Positions 1 through 5,544 of a DNA stretch of 7,025 nt are shown here, in pieces. Each line of letters opens with the position of its first letter. The first letter of the stretch is position 1. Made by a program: the position numbers and the translations under genes. The stretch lies in NCBI GenBank assembly GCA_031553975.1, contig JAVBKP010000021.1:1-7025 (forward strand). Reading direction: 5' to 3'. The notes under the pieces were generated by a model that had not been told where the DNA came from, made no database searches, and saw only the letters and a list, made by a program, of their open reading frames with translations. This DNA comes from JAVBKP01 sp031553975 (lineage in GTDB: Bacteria > Bacillota > Clostridia > Peptostreptococcales > Anaerovoracaceae).

Positions 1-504
1 TCTTGATAATATGGTAGCTGGCAATTTGTGTATCTCTGTAGTTGCCAGAATAAAAATCACATGTGAGGGTGGTTCCTCTAGGGTCTTCAGCAATGCATTG
101 AAGGCTCCAGTGGAAAGCATATGTACTTCATCGATAATATATACTTTATACTTGCCCTTAACTGGTGGATACTTAACACTTTCTCGTAGCTCTCTAATAT
201 TCTCTACGCCATTGTTAGAGGCAGCATCTATTTCGATGACATCGATAAAGGTGCCATTTTGTATTTCTAGACAGTGATCACACTGACCGCAAGGTCTTCC
301 TTCGCTCTCAGCTAAGCAATTGACTCCCTTTGCAAAAATCCTGGCGCTGGTGGTTTTACCAGTACCTCTAGTTCCACAAAATAAATAAGCATGGCCTATC
401 TGATTTGTGGCCAGCTGATTTTTCAATATTCTGACGATATGGGCTTGCCCTGACATAGAAGAAAATACTTCTGGTCGCCATTTTCGGTATAACGCTGTAT
501 ACAT
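1..504 (-). CDS. dnaX: DNA polymerase III subunit gamma/tau, N-terminal part (runs off the left edge)
   Basis: This is the clamp-loader ATPase of the replicative DNA polymerase; it loads the beta sliding clamp and, as tau, holds the core polymerases together. The visible 168 codons match the N-terminal AAA+ module. They show the opening MYTALYRKWRPE, the Walker A motif GTRGTGKT at residues 44-51, four zinc-binding cysteines (C63, C72, C75, C78), the DAASNNGV box at 93-100, Walker B DEVH at 125-128, and the sensor-1 stretch ATTE at 154-157. The last visible residues, ILSR, are the start of the SRC arginine-finger motif. The rest of the gene lies beyond base 1. I chose the ATG at 504 because GGAG (511-514) sits 6 nt before it and DnaX proteins usually begin M-x-(Y)-x-ALYR; the ATG at 516 is in frame but has a weaker ribosome site. 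The SRP RNA gene lies directly upstream, the usual order in Firmicutes. Confidence 0.97.
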   Translation of the reverse strand, partial: MYTALYRKWRPEVFSSMSGQAHIVRILKNQLATNQIGHAYLFCGTRGTGKTTSARIFAKGVNCLAESEGRPCGQCDHCLEIQNGTFIDVIEIDAASNNGVENIRELRESVKYPPVKGKYKVYIIDEVHMLSTGAFNALLKTLEEPPSHVIFILATTEIHKLPATILSR

Positions 505-557
505 TTTTTTCTCCATTACCTAACGGTGGTACACGTCTAAAAAAACCCCTTGACAGC

Positions 558-682
558 TGTGTTGGAATGCAAGAAAGGCAAGTCTGCGGCACATGAACTA
601 ATCCACTTATTGCTGCTTCCTTCCGGACCTGACACGGTTCGCAGAGGTCCATTGCACAGGACCCAACCTGCATCCCAACACA
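558..682 (-). ncRNA. ffs: Signal recognition particle RNA, bacterial small type (4.5S/scRNA)
   Basis: This is the RNA of the signal recognition particle, which binds Ffh and targets membrane and secreted proteins to the translocon. The hallmark apical domain with its GGAA tetraloop, GTCAGGTCCGGAAGGAAGC, is read from 633 downward. The conserved partner segment with GTGCCG follows on the 3' side. The two ends form a 16-bp helix: TGTGTTGGGATGCAGG at the 5' end against CTTGCATTCCAACACA at the 3' end. I used this helix to set the boundaries, so the mature ends may differ by a few bases. At about 125 nt it is the short form without an Alu domain. The promoter at 720-748 would start transcription near 713, so a leader of about 30 nt would have to be removed. 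A run of seven T (539-545) follows the gene on its strand and may give partial termination before dnaX. Confidence 0.96.
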
Positions 683-719
683 AACGTCAAAAGGCTAGTA
701 AACTAAGGTTACCTGTAAT

Positions 720-748
720 ATTCTATAGCTAAACCCGTATTTTGTCAA
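720..748 (-). promoter_or_regulatory. Sigma-A promoter of the SRP RNA (and probably dnaX)
   Basis: Read on the minus strand, a perfect -35 TTGACA (743-748) is followed by a 17-bp spacer and the -10 TAGAAT (720-725, five of six consensus bases). Transcription would start near 713, about 30 nt before the SRP RNA helix. It is the only strong promoter between the terminator at 758-789 and dnaX. Confidence 0.8.
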
Positions 749-757
749 TAGAAAGTG

Positions 758-789
758 AAAAGAGTTTGCCTAATTAGGCAAACTCTTTT
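758..789 (-). terminator. Perfect palindromic terminator between the small-protein gene and the SRP RNA
   Basis: AAAAGAGTTTGCC (758-770) pairs perfectly with GGCAAACTCTTTT (777-789) around the loop TAATTA, giving a 13-bp stem. On the minus strand the stem ends in CTCTTTT and then a pyrimidine-rich stretch, so it can end transcripts from the small gene at 818-922 and from the DUF2225 operon just before the SRP RNA promoter. The symmetry would allow it to act in both directions, but no plus-strand gene needs it here. Confidence 0.75.
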
Positions 790-817
790 GCTGTGTACTG
801 TGTAAAATCAAACTCTA

Positions 818-922
818 CTATCTAGAGCAGTTGCAGAAAATTATAACTAGTAGCAAGAAGAAAAATAATAAGCTAGTATCAATTCCTTCACAATTATTGA
901 ACATTCCACATCTTTCTGACAT
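818..922 (-). CDS. Cys-containing hydrophobic small protein (34 aa), function unknown
   Basis: This open frame is short, but three things support it. AGGTG lies 8 nt before the ATG, the frame ends cleanly at TAG, and the composition is that of a designed small protein. It begins MSERCGMFNNCEG, passes through a membrane-like run (SLLFFFLLLVIIF) and ends CNCSR, with four cysteines in all, at positions 5, 11, 30 and 32. I do not recognise a named family with certainty. Clostridia carry many very short proteins with a Cys/Gly/Asn-rich head and an LLFFFLLLV-type tail, some linked to spores, and this has the same look. It lies 98 nt after the stop of the DUF2225 gene and before a strong terminator, so it could be the last gene of that operon or have its own promoter; I see no convincing one. 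A membrane peptide or spore-associated peptide is inference. Confidence 0.6.
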   Translation of the reverse strand: MSERCGMFNNCEGIDTSLLFFFLLLVIIFCNCSR

Positions 923-1020
923 AATAAATTCACCTGCTTTTTTAATATTTTGGGTGTTTCTATAATTTATTCTCATGCCTTAAAATGTGTGCTATAGTTT
1001 AAAAAATTTTATTCTAAAAT

Positions 1021-2331
1021 TTAATCCATTGCTTCGTTTTGTTGCTGCCCCCCGGCTTCGTCCTTTTTATGTCTAAGTTCATACATTCTGTCTTCTGCCT
1101 TTGATCTTTGGAGGTTATTGATGCCAAGATTTTGAAGAGCTGTCAAAAAATGATTGGCAGCATTTTTTTCATCTCCTAGCTTTAGGGCTATCTCACCCAT
1201 TAACAACATCAGTTCCACCTCTGACTCGCCAGAGAAGGTCTTTGTATTATAATATGCATTGCTGTATTGATTGTACGCCTCTTTGGTGGAAAATTCGCTT
1301 AATATGCTCTCTCCCATGTCTTCGTATAGCCACGAAAGCCTCATCCACGTCTTTGGTACAGCCACAGCATTGCATCTTATTTCTACATTGCAAAAAATCG
1401 TCAAATATAATTTTAGGAAAATATAGTTTATATTGAATATATCTTCTTCAAAATCAAGAGGCAACTTGCCAATACGAGGTAACACCGTCTTAAGATGTTC
1501 AATCCCCGGCTTTTCTATTTTCATAAAGTCACTGGTGTAGTTGGAATATCCACAATGGTGACAGCTATAAACATCAAAGTAAATAGGATCGATGTCTGTA
1601 TAGATTTTTCGCATGTCTGGCATGGTTTTTCCAACACCTAGCCTGGATTTGCTCATATAGGTCGCTACAAATTTTTCGTCGCAAACCGGACATGTTATAG
1701 TTTTGGGGGAGATGGCTTTGGTCGCATCGGACCACTGTCTTGACTCATAGATTCCATGATTTGGTGGCACCATACCTAGCCCCATTAGGTTTTTTAATGC
1801 ATTGGGCATTTCTAAAGAAACTTTCGCCGGCACAATCACTGGTTTCACCACTTCTATTGGTGGTTCTTCTTTTTCTTCTGTAATAGGCTCTTCGCTCTCT
1901 GGTGATTTTCCAAGTTGAATATCATCTGACGCTGGTAGATGTTTGCGAAGCTCTATTTGAAGTTTTTCATTTTCCCCAACCAACTCTCGAATCCGTGAGC
2001 CCATGTTCTTCATAACCCTTAGGCAAAATCCTTTGTCTGCATCCATATACCCTTCGAGCCTAGATGCTGGTATGGATAAAATCACTGTTTCATTTTCCTC
2101 TATAATACAGGTTTGGGTGATAGGAATGTTTAAAATCATGGAAAGCTCACCAAAAAATTTTCCCGACCTAAGAATCTCGGTCTTAAAATTGTCTCCAATT
2201 TTCTCACGCAAAGAAATGCCACCTGATAGAACCATATACAGGCATTCGTTAGAATCACCGGCTCTAAACAAAACTTCGGCTCTTTTATAGGTCTTCATCG
2301 TGCCAAATTTTTTCAGCTGATTTATGTCCAT
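1021..2331 (-). CDS. Cyclic-nucleotide-binding-like domain fused to DUF2225 (zinc-ribbon/TPR-like) protein
   Basis: This cytosolic protein of 436 residues has unknown function. Residues about 1-115 form a CRP/cNMP-type beta-roll (YKRAEVLFRAGD near 15-26, then FGELSMILNIP near 60-70). The position that normally holds the phosphate-binding arginine (PRxAT) reads PITQT, so ordinary cAMP binding is doubtful. No helix-turn-helix follows. Instead there is a short helical stretch, then a Pro/Glu-rich linker (about 145-170), then the DUF2225 module. That module has two CxxC pairs (CPVC at 214-217 and CHHC at 257-260, followed by GY), probably a zinc site, and ends in helices resembling TPRs (GEIALKLGDEKNAANHFLTA region). 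The start is the ATG at 2331 because GGAGG (2337-2341) sits 5 nt before it; an in-frame TTG at 2343 lies upstream of that site. It follows the AI-2E-family gene after 16 nt, so the two are probably one operon and may share a membrane-linked sensing role (inference). Confidence 0.85.
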   Translation of the reverse strand: MDINQLKKFGTMKTYKRAEVLFRAGDSNECLYMVLSGGISLREKIGDNFKTEILRSGKFFGELSMILNIPITQTCIIEENETVILSIPASRLEGYMDADKGFCLRVMKNMGSRIRELVGENEKLQIELRKHLPASDDIQLGKSPESEEPITEEKEEPPIEVVKPVIVPAKVSLEMPNALKNLMGLGMVPPNHGIYESRQWSDATKAISPKTITCPVCDEKFVATYMSKSRLGVGKTMPDMRKIYTDIDPIYFDVYSCHHCGYSNYTSDFMKIEKPGIEHLKTVLPRIGKLPLDFEEDIFNINYIFLKLYLTIFCNVEIRCNAVAVPKTWMRLSWLYEDMGESILSEFSTKEAYNQYSNAYYNTKTFSGESEVELMLLMGEIALKLGDEKNAANHFLTALQNLGINNLQRSKAEDRMYELRHKKDEAGGQQQNEAMD

Positions 2332-2347
2332 AACTTCCTCCAAATGG

Positions 2348-3529
2348 CTATTCTACCGCTCCGTATCTTTTGCTTAATAGAAGTTTAATAATCGCCGCAA
2401 TTGGCACTGCTACCAACATTCCGATGATGCCCATATAGTATCCTCCCACTGTGACAGCCATAAGGACGAACACGGGATGCAGTCCTGTGCTAGTTCCTAC
2501 CACACGTGGCGATATAATCATGCTATCAATTTGCTGTATACCGAACAGAACAGCCACTGCCAATAAGGCTTGTGTAAAGTCGCCTGTCAATAACGCAACC
2601 ACTACTGCTGGCACCATTCCTAATATCGGCCCAAAATATGGTATTATGTTGGCGATGCCTGCAAAGAATCCAATGAATATGGCAAACTGCACGCCTATAA
2701 TATGTAATCCTACAGATGAAAGTATGGCTATAATCAACCCGTCAAGCATTTGTCCTCGCAGAAAACTTGCAATGACTAAGTTAATCTCCCCTAGCAATAC
2801 GCTTGTTTTCTCATATTTTGCAGGAGACATGATTATTTTTCCAGTTTTTCTACAAAGTCTCAGGAAGAATTCTCTATCGATGAGCAGATAAATACTCACA
2901 ATCAGTCCTAATGCAATGTTAAATATGCCACCACTTATACTGGTAATGTGATCAACTAGCGCAGTAGGGTCCGTGTTCTTAGACAGCCATGAAAATACAG
3001 AGTCTATCAATTCTTGCAATTTGTCCGCCATTCCAATACTTTCAAGTTTTTCTTGGAGCACATCAATCAGCCCAACATTTTTCATGAAATAGCCCCATAC
3101 ACTGTCGATCATACTGCTAAAACTAGCAAATACCAGTTGGCCTACTACCATAACAGATATTGTGTATATAATAGCAAATAACACTGCAAATATAATCAGA
3201 AATGTAATCAATATGCTAATGTTCTTTTTGCGTCTTTCTTGCTTTTTGGCTTTTTTAGGGTCTATTGGTGTGGCTATAAATAGCCTTGTCATTATTTTTT
3301 TATCAACAATGTTGACCACTGGATTTAGTAGATACGCAATTAATATTCCGATTAGTACAGGCGCCATAGCTCCTATAATTCCGCCAAAAAAGCCTTGAAC
3401 TATTTCTAGCGTTCTAGAAAAATTTGCCAATAATTTGTACACCACAAACAGTGTGGTGGCCGTAAGTGCAGCAAATATACAGATTTTCAAATAATATCTA
3501 TCTGCCAAAATTTCTTTAAGTTTACTCAT
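2348..3529 (-). CDS. AI-2E family transporter (PerM/YtvI-type multi-pass membrane protein)
   Basis: This integral membrane protein has 393 residues, near the usual family length of 350-400. Hydrophobic segments lie at about 16-31, 48-70, 105-130, 200-218, 264-300, 305-335 and 355-385. A long soluble stretch (about 135-195) sits between the third and fourth segments, typical of the family. A Lys/Arg-rich loop (92-102) suggests a cytoplasmic connection. Family motifs are visible: NIIPYFGPILGMVPA at 294-308 and ISPRVVGTSTGLHP at 339-352. Members have been linked to autoinducer-2 export, sodium/proton exchange or sporulation (YtvI), so the substrate cannot be assigned here. The ATG at 3529 was chosen because AAGGGG (3537-3542) stands 7 nt ahead; a longer frame reaching 3574 has no such site and would begin upstream of the expected transcription start. 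The DUF2225 gene follows after 16 nt, in the same operon. Confidence 0.92.
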   Translation of the reverse strand: MSKLKEILADRYYLKICIFAALTATTLFVVYKLLANFSRTLEIVQGFFGGIIGAMAPVLIGILIAYLLNPVVNIVDKKIMTRLFIATPIDPKKAKKQERRKKNISILITFLIIFAVLFAIIYTISVMVVGQLVFASFSSMIDSVWGYFMKNVGLIDVLQEKLESIGMADKLQELIDSVFSWLSKNTDPTALVDHITSISGGIFNIALGLIVSIYLLIDREFFLRLCRKTGKIIMSPAKYEKTSVLLGEINLVIASFLRGQMLDGLIIAILSSVGLHIIGVQFAIFIGFFAGIANIIPYFGPILGMVPAVVVALLTGDFTQALLAVAVLFGIQQIDSMIISPRVVGTSTGLHPVFVLMAVTVGGYYMGIIGMLVAVPIAAIIKLLLSKRYGAVE

Positions 3530-3564
3530 GAACAATCCCCTTATAAAATAATATTCTAGGTTAG

Positions 3565-3592
3565 AGTATACCACAGCATGCTATTGATTCAA
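3565..3592 (-). promoter_or_regulatory. Extended -10 promoter of the AI-2E/DUF2225 operon
   Basis: Read on the minus strand, TATACT (3565-3570) is preceded by TGG, making an extended -10 element (TGnTATACT). TTGAAT (3587-3592) lies 16 bp further upstream as a four-of-six -35 match. Transcription would begin around 3558, about 28 nt before the start codon at 3529. Confidence 0.7.
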
Positions 3593-3659
3593 AGGAAAGT
3601 TGTGAAAATTATGTGGCAATTTTGCTTTAAATGAGATACAATCGTAATGGTATTTTAGA

Positions 3660-3688
3660 TTGACAGCTTACGTATTTTTTGCTACACT
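3660..3688 (+). promoter_or_regulatory. Promoter of tRNA-Ser
   Basis: A perfect -35 TTGACA (3660-3665), a 17-bp spacer and the -10 TACACT (3683-3688) put the transcription start near 3695, about 23 nt before the mature tRNA. It is separated by about 68 bp from the divergent promoter of the AI-2E operon. Confidence 0.8.
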
Positions 3689-3717
3689 AATAAAGCCGTT
3701 AATTGCACGGCACATAT

Positions 3718-3805
3718 GGAAGATTGACCGAGTGGCTAAGGAGCTCGCCTGGAACGCGAGTAAGGCGTAACAGCCCCGTGGGTTCGAGTCCCATGTCTTC
3801 CGCCA
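3718..3805 (+). tRNA. tRNA-Ser, anticodon GGA
   Basis: An 88-nt tRNA reads UCC and UCU serine codons. The acceptor stem GGAAGAT pairs with GTCTTCC (last pair T-G). The anticodon stem CTCGC/GCGAG encloses the loop CTGGAAC with anticodon GGA at 3751-3753. A long variable arm (GGC GTAACA GCC) marks it as a class II tRNA, as serine requires. The T arm GTGGG/CCCAT holds TTCGAGT, and the 3' CCA is encoded (3803-3805). It stands alone with its own promoter and terminator. In several Firmicutes a serine tRNA sits next to the SRP RNA and dnaX; here it is about 3 kb away on the other strand. Confidence 0.98.
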
Positions 3806-3841
3806 GCAATAAGAAAGCCCTTTTGGGCTTTTTTTATTGCT
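3806..3841 (+). terminator. Intrinsic terminator of tRNA-Ser
   Basis: AAAGCCC (3814-3820), loop TTTT, and GGGCTTT (3825-3831) form a stem followed by an unbroken T tract to 3835. Flanking GCAATAA and TTATTGC can lengthen the stem. It lies between the convergent tRNA and nucleotidyltransferase operons; read on the minus strand its tail is CTTATTG, so it would end those transcripts less efficiently. Confidence 0.88.
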
Positions 3842-3876
3842 CTGATGTAAGAGATGCTAAGTCCCATGTTATGTAA

Positions 3877-4641
3877 TTAATCTGCTTTACACAAGTCTAA
3901 TATTTTTTCTTTTATGAAAAAATTAACATCAAAGTTTGAATCAAGAAATTCTAATATTGCAATGGCAGATTCTTTGCTATTTGCATAGCCTTGAATGAAC
4001 ATTGGCAAATGCCCTGTGATTTCTGGAAACCTCTGTTCAAATCTCCTATCTTTTGCAAAAGCATCTTTGTGGGTTGGCTGTTCTTTCATGATATAGTCAG
4101 CAAGCTCAACAATGCGATCAACTGCATATCCTTGTATAAACTTAAACGCAGATAACTGTTCTCCTCGTTTATACCGACCTAACCCAATATATAAATTTGT
4201 TAGGGCTTCGCCAACTAAGTATTCAACAGAGCTTTGATTAGGTGTTGGCTTGTTTTGCGGAATACAGATATTTTCATTGAACTCTCCGGATTTCCAAACT
4301 ACTCGTCCTTCACTAAAGGGAATGTGACCTAATTCACAACTTTCAAAAACAGCAAATTCACAAAAAATGTTGTCAATGTATAGAGCCTTATAACCATCTG
4401 GCGTATTCTGAAACTCAAACCCTATGCCGCATATATCACTTAACCAAGAGCGGTTATTCAAGTACTCCTGCTTATACCCATCCTTTACAATAACAAAAAA
4501 ATCCAGATCTGAATAAGTGTCTATTCGATCAAGTTCTATGCCAACAGATCCTAGTGCGAGTAATGCCAAAGCATTCTCTGTTTCCTTTAATACGTTTCCA
4601 ATCTGCTCTAATCGATTTAATAATGATATTTTGTCAGGCAT
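3877..4641 (-). CDS. Nucleotidyltransferase-fold protein, antibiotic (lincosamide/aminoglycoside) nucleotidyltransferase-like
   Basis: This 254-residue protein has the Pol-beta-type nucleotidyltransferase signature. GS at 31-32 precedes DTYSDLDFFV at 41-50, so D45 and D47 would hold the metal ions. A likely third carboxylate is E95 in FCEFAVFE. The C-terminal half (about 135-250) is helical, as in two-domain enzymes that adenylylate small molecules. Length and layout recall the lincosamide nucleotidyltransferases of the LnuB type (about 267 residues) and related proteins, which inactivate antibiotics by transferring AMP. The real substrate cannot be told from the sequence, and many chromosomal homologues have no known resistance role. 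The ATG at 4641 is preceded by AAGG (4649-4652) at 7 nt. This site lies inside the end of the upstream 56-residue gene, whose stop is 1 nt before this start, so translation is probably coupled. Confidence 0.78.
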   Translation of the reverse strand: MPDKISLLNRLEQIGNVLKETENALALLALGSVGIELDRIDTYSDLDFFVIVKDGYKQEYLNNRSWLSDICGIGFEFQNTPDGYKALYIDNIFCEFAVFESCELGHIPFSEGRVVWKSGEFNENICIPQNKPTPNQSSVEYLVGEALTNLYIGLGRYKRGEQLSAFKFIQGYAVDRIVELADYIMKEQPTHKDAFAKDRRFEQRFPEITGHLPMFIQGYANSKESAIAILEFLDSNFDVNFFIKEKILDLCKAD

Positions 4642-4642
4642 A

Positions 4643-4813
4643 TTATTTCCTTATACTCATGTCTTTCATTTGATAGGGACCCACAAACATTTTAGATAAA
4701 GCATTTTTGTCTTTAATATGTGGTAAAACTGGACCTGCGATAGTGCCTGCATACCCATGACTTTTAGCAGCCTCTGTGGCGATTCGAATCATTAGGTCTT
4801 CAAATAAAATCAT
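4643..4813 (-). CDS. Small protein of unknown function (56 aa), first gene of the nucleotidyltransferase operon
   Basis: I do not recognise this protein. It begins MILFEDLMIRIATEAAK and continues with a Gly/Pro-rich middle (GYAGTIAGPVLPHIKDK) and a basic end (DMSIRK). It has no cysteine, no clear membrane segment and no signal peptide. The start at 4813 is set by GGGAGG (4822-4827), 8 nt ahead. An in-frame ATG at 4846 would lie inside the spacer of the promoter at 4836-4865, upstream of the expected transcription start near 4829, so it is rejected. The gene ends 1 nt before the nucleotidyltransferase start, which suggests coupled expression and perhaps joint function. It could be a partner of that enzyme, a leader peptide that controls its translation, or the remains of a longer gene; these are inferences. 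Confidence 0.55.
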   Translation of the reverse strand: MILFEDLMIRIATEAAKSHGYAGTIAGPVLPHIKDKNALSKMFVGPYQMKDMSIRK

Positions 4814-4821
4814 AGCATCAT

Positions 4822-4827
4822 CCTCCC
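4822..4827 (-). promoter_or_regulatory. Ribosome binding site that decides the 4813 start
   Basis: GGGAGG on the minus strand lies 8 nt before the ATG at 4813. It sits only a few bases after the predicted transcription start near 4829, giving a very short leader of about 16 nt. Confidence 0.7.
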
Positions 4828-4835
4828 ATTGATTC

Positions 4836-4865
4836 ATTATAGACATGTGGCTATCTGCTTGTCAA
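4836..4865 (-). promoter_or_regulatory. Promoter with perfect consensus hexamers, nucleotidyltransferase operon
   Basis: On the minus strand TTGACA (4860-4865) and TATAAT (4836-4841) are both exact sigma-A consensus hexamers, separated by 18 bp. Expected start of transcription is near 4829. It is divergent from the trx promoter at 4976-5004, with about 110 bp between them. Confidence 0.82.
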
Positions 4866-4945
4866 AGGGATTAACGTTTTAAACCACCTCATAAGTAATA
4901 AGTACCACCGTTGAAAAACTCTGACCATGATTATACATCAAACTT

Positions 4946-4973
4946 AAAATTAAATTGCGCTCAATTAAATTTT
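4946..4973. promoter_or_regulatory. Probable OhrR operator upstream of the peroxide-response operon
   Basis: AAAATTAAATTG (4946-4957) and CAATTAAATTTT (4962-4973) form an inverted repeat with 11 of 12 positions matching, around CGCT. The core AATTAAATT occurs twice, 15 bp apart. As I recall, the Bacillus ohrA operator has the same CAATTAAATTG core repeated at 15-bp spacing. The site ends 2 bp before the -35 of the trx promoter, and OhrR is encoded two genes downstream, so autoregulation is likely (inference). Confidence 0.7.
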
Positions 4974-4975
4974 GC

Positions 4976-5004
4976 TTGACTAAATTTTCGCCTTGATATA
5001 TACT
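4976..5004 (+). promoter_or_regulatory. Promoter of the trx-FTR-ohrR-gpx operon
   Basis: TTGACT (4976-4981), a 17-bp spacer and TATACT (4999-5004) each match five of six sigma-A consensus bases. Transcription should begin near 5011, just before the trx ribosome site. The probable OhrR operator abuts it on the upstream side. Confidence 0.8.
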
Positions 5005-5028
5005 AAGAAAACAAGGGAGGTATTTAGT

Positions 5029-5331
5029 ATGATAAAAGAAATTGATAAGCACACATTCGATGAGCAAATAGTAGGGGTTAGTGTTGTGGATTTTTTCACG
5101 CCCGATTGTCCTACCTGCGGAAAACTTAGTTCTGTTTTTGAAAGAGTGTCAGAGCAAAAATCAGACATAAACTTTTTCAAGGTTGATCTTGAAGATGACA
5201 TAACGTTGGCTGAACGATTTTCAATTGATCACATCCCAACTCTTATTGTTTTCAAAGATGGCGAGCCAGTTAAAACCAATGTTGGATTTTTAGATGATAG
5301 CCAACTTGTAGAGTTTATTGAGAGTATATAG
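5029..5331 (+). CDS. Thioredoxin with a CPTC active site
   Basis: This small cytosolic dithiol reductase has 100 residues, about the normal thioredoxin length. The fold is clear: the strand VVDFF (19-23) leads to the redox motif C27-P-T-C30, followed by the strand NFFKVDLEDD (48-57). The cis-proline is in H-I-P70-T-L, followed by IVFKDGEPV and a glycine near the expected place. The usual WCGPC is replaced by D-C-P-T-C, so both the tryptophan and the glycine of classical thioredoxin are gone, which should change its potential and its partners. GGGAGG (5015-5020) lies 8 nt before the ATG at 5029; an in-frame TTG at 4993 lies between the -35 and -10 elements and is rejected. It is the first gene of the OhrR operon. 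Its likely clients are the Gpx, and perhaps OhrR, encoded downstream, with the next gene product as its reductase (inference). Confidence 0.93.
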   Translation: MIKEIDKHTFDEQIVGVSVVDFFTPDCPTCGKLSSVFERVSEQKSDINFFKVDLEDDITLAERFSIDHIPTLIVFKDGEPVKTNVGFLDDSQLVEFIESI

Positions 5332-5345
5332 AAGGGGGTAGCTGG

Positions 5346-5534
5346 ATGAAAGGTTACAAATTAAACGAAGATCAGGAACATGTTACTAAAATAATGAATG
5401 GAATTCACAAAAAACAGGGACACTGTCCTTGTAGGCTCAACAAAGATGAAACCACACTCTGCCCTTGCGATGACTTTGTCAACAATGAAGTTTGCAAATG
5501 CAATTTGTTTGTGAAAATCGAAGATACAAACTAA
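5346..5534 (+). CDS. Ferredoxin:thioredoxin reductase catalytic (beta) subunit-like iron-sulfur protein, very short
   Basis: The 62-residue protein has the three CxC pairs of the FTR catalytic chain: C27-P-C29-R, C39-P-C41 and C50-K-C52-N-L-F. In the plant and cyanobacterial enzyme the matching cysteines are four ligands of a [4Fe-4S] cluster (here C27, C39, C41, C50) and a redox-active disulfide next to it (here C29 and C52). That disulfide reduces thioredoxin with electrons from ferredoxin. The C41-C50 spacing equals that of the cyanobacterial protein as I recall it (76-85), but the C29-C39 loop is about seven residues shorter. The His of the classical CHC motif is replaced by Lys51. The N terminus is also shortened, and no variable (alpha) subunit is encoded nearby. 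AAGGGGG (5332-5338) lies 7 nt before the ATG. The gene starts 14 nt after trx, which supports thioredoxin as its partner. Confidence 0.82.
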   Translation: MKGYKLNEDQEHVTKIMNGIHKKQGHCPCRLNKDETTLCPCDDFVNNEVCKCNLFVKIEDTN

Positions 5535-5544
5535 GGGAGATAGA

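Noticed and set aside
522..532. AACGGTGGTAC, also found inverted at 4902-4912
   Set aside because: An 11-bp match once in 7 kb without further flanking similarity; one copy is in the dnaX leader and the other between divergent promoters. Likely chance.
368..732. Open frames on both strands across the SRP RNA (101 and 60 codons)
   Set aside because: They cover the conserved SRP RNA and the start of dnaX; their products resemble no protein and they have no ribosome sites.
923..1020. Possible sporulation-sigma promoter before the 34-residue gene
   Set aside because: A CATTTTA element and a GAATA element occur, but their spacing (22 bp) is wrong for a sigma-G type promoter.
4846..4846. Upstream ATG giving a 67-residue version of the small gene before the nucleotidyltransferase
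   Set aside because: It falls in the spacer of a perfect-consensus promoter, upstream of the expected transcript start, while the ATG at 4813 has a strong ribosome site.
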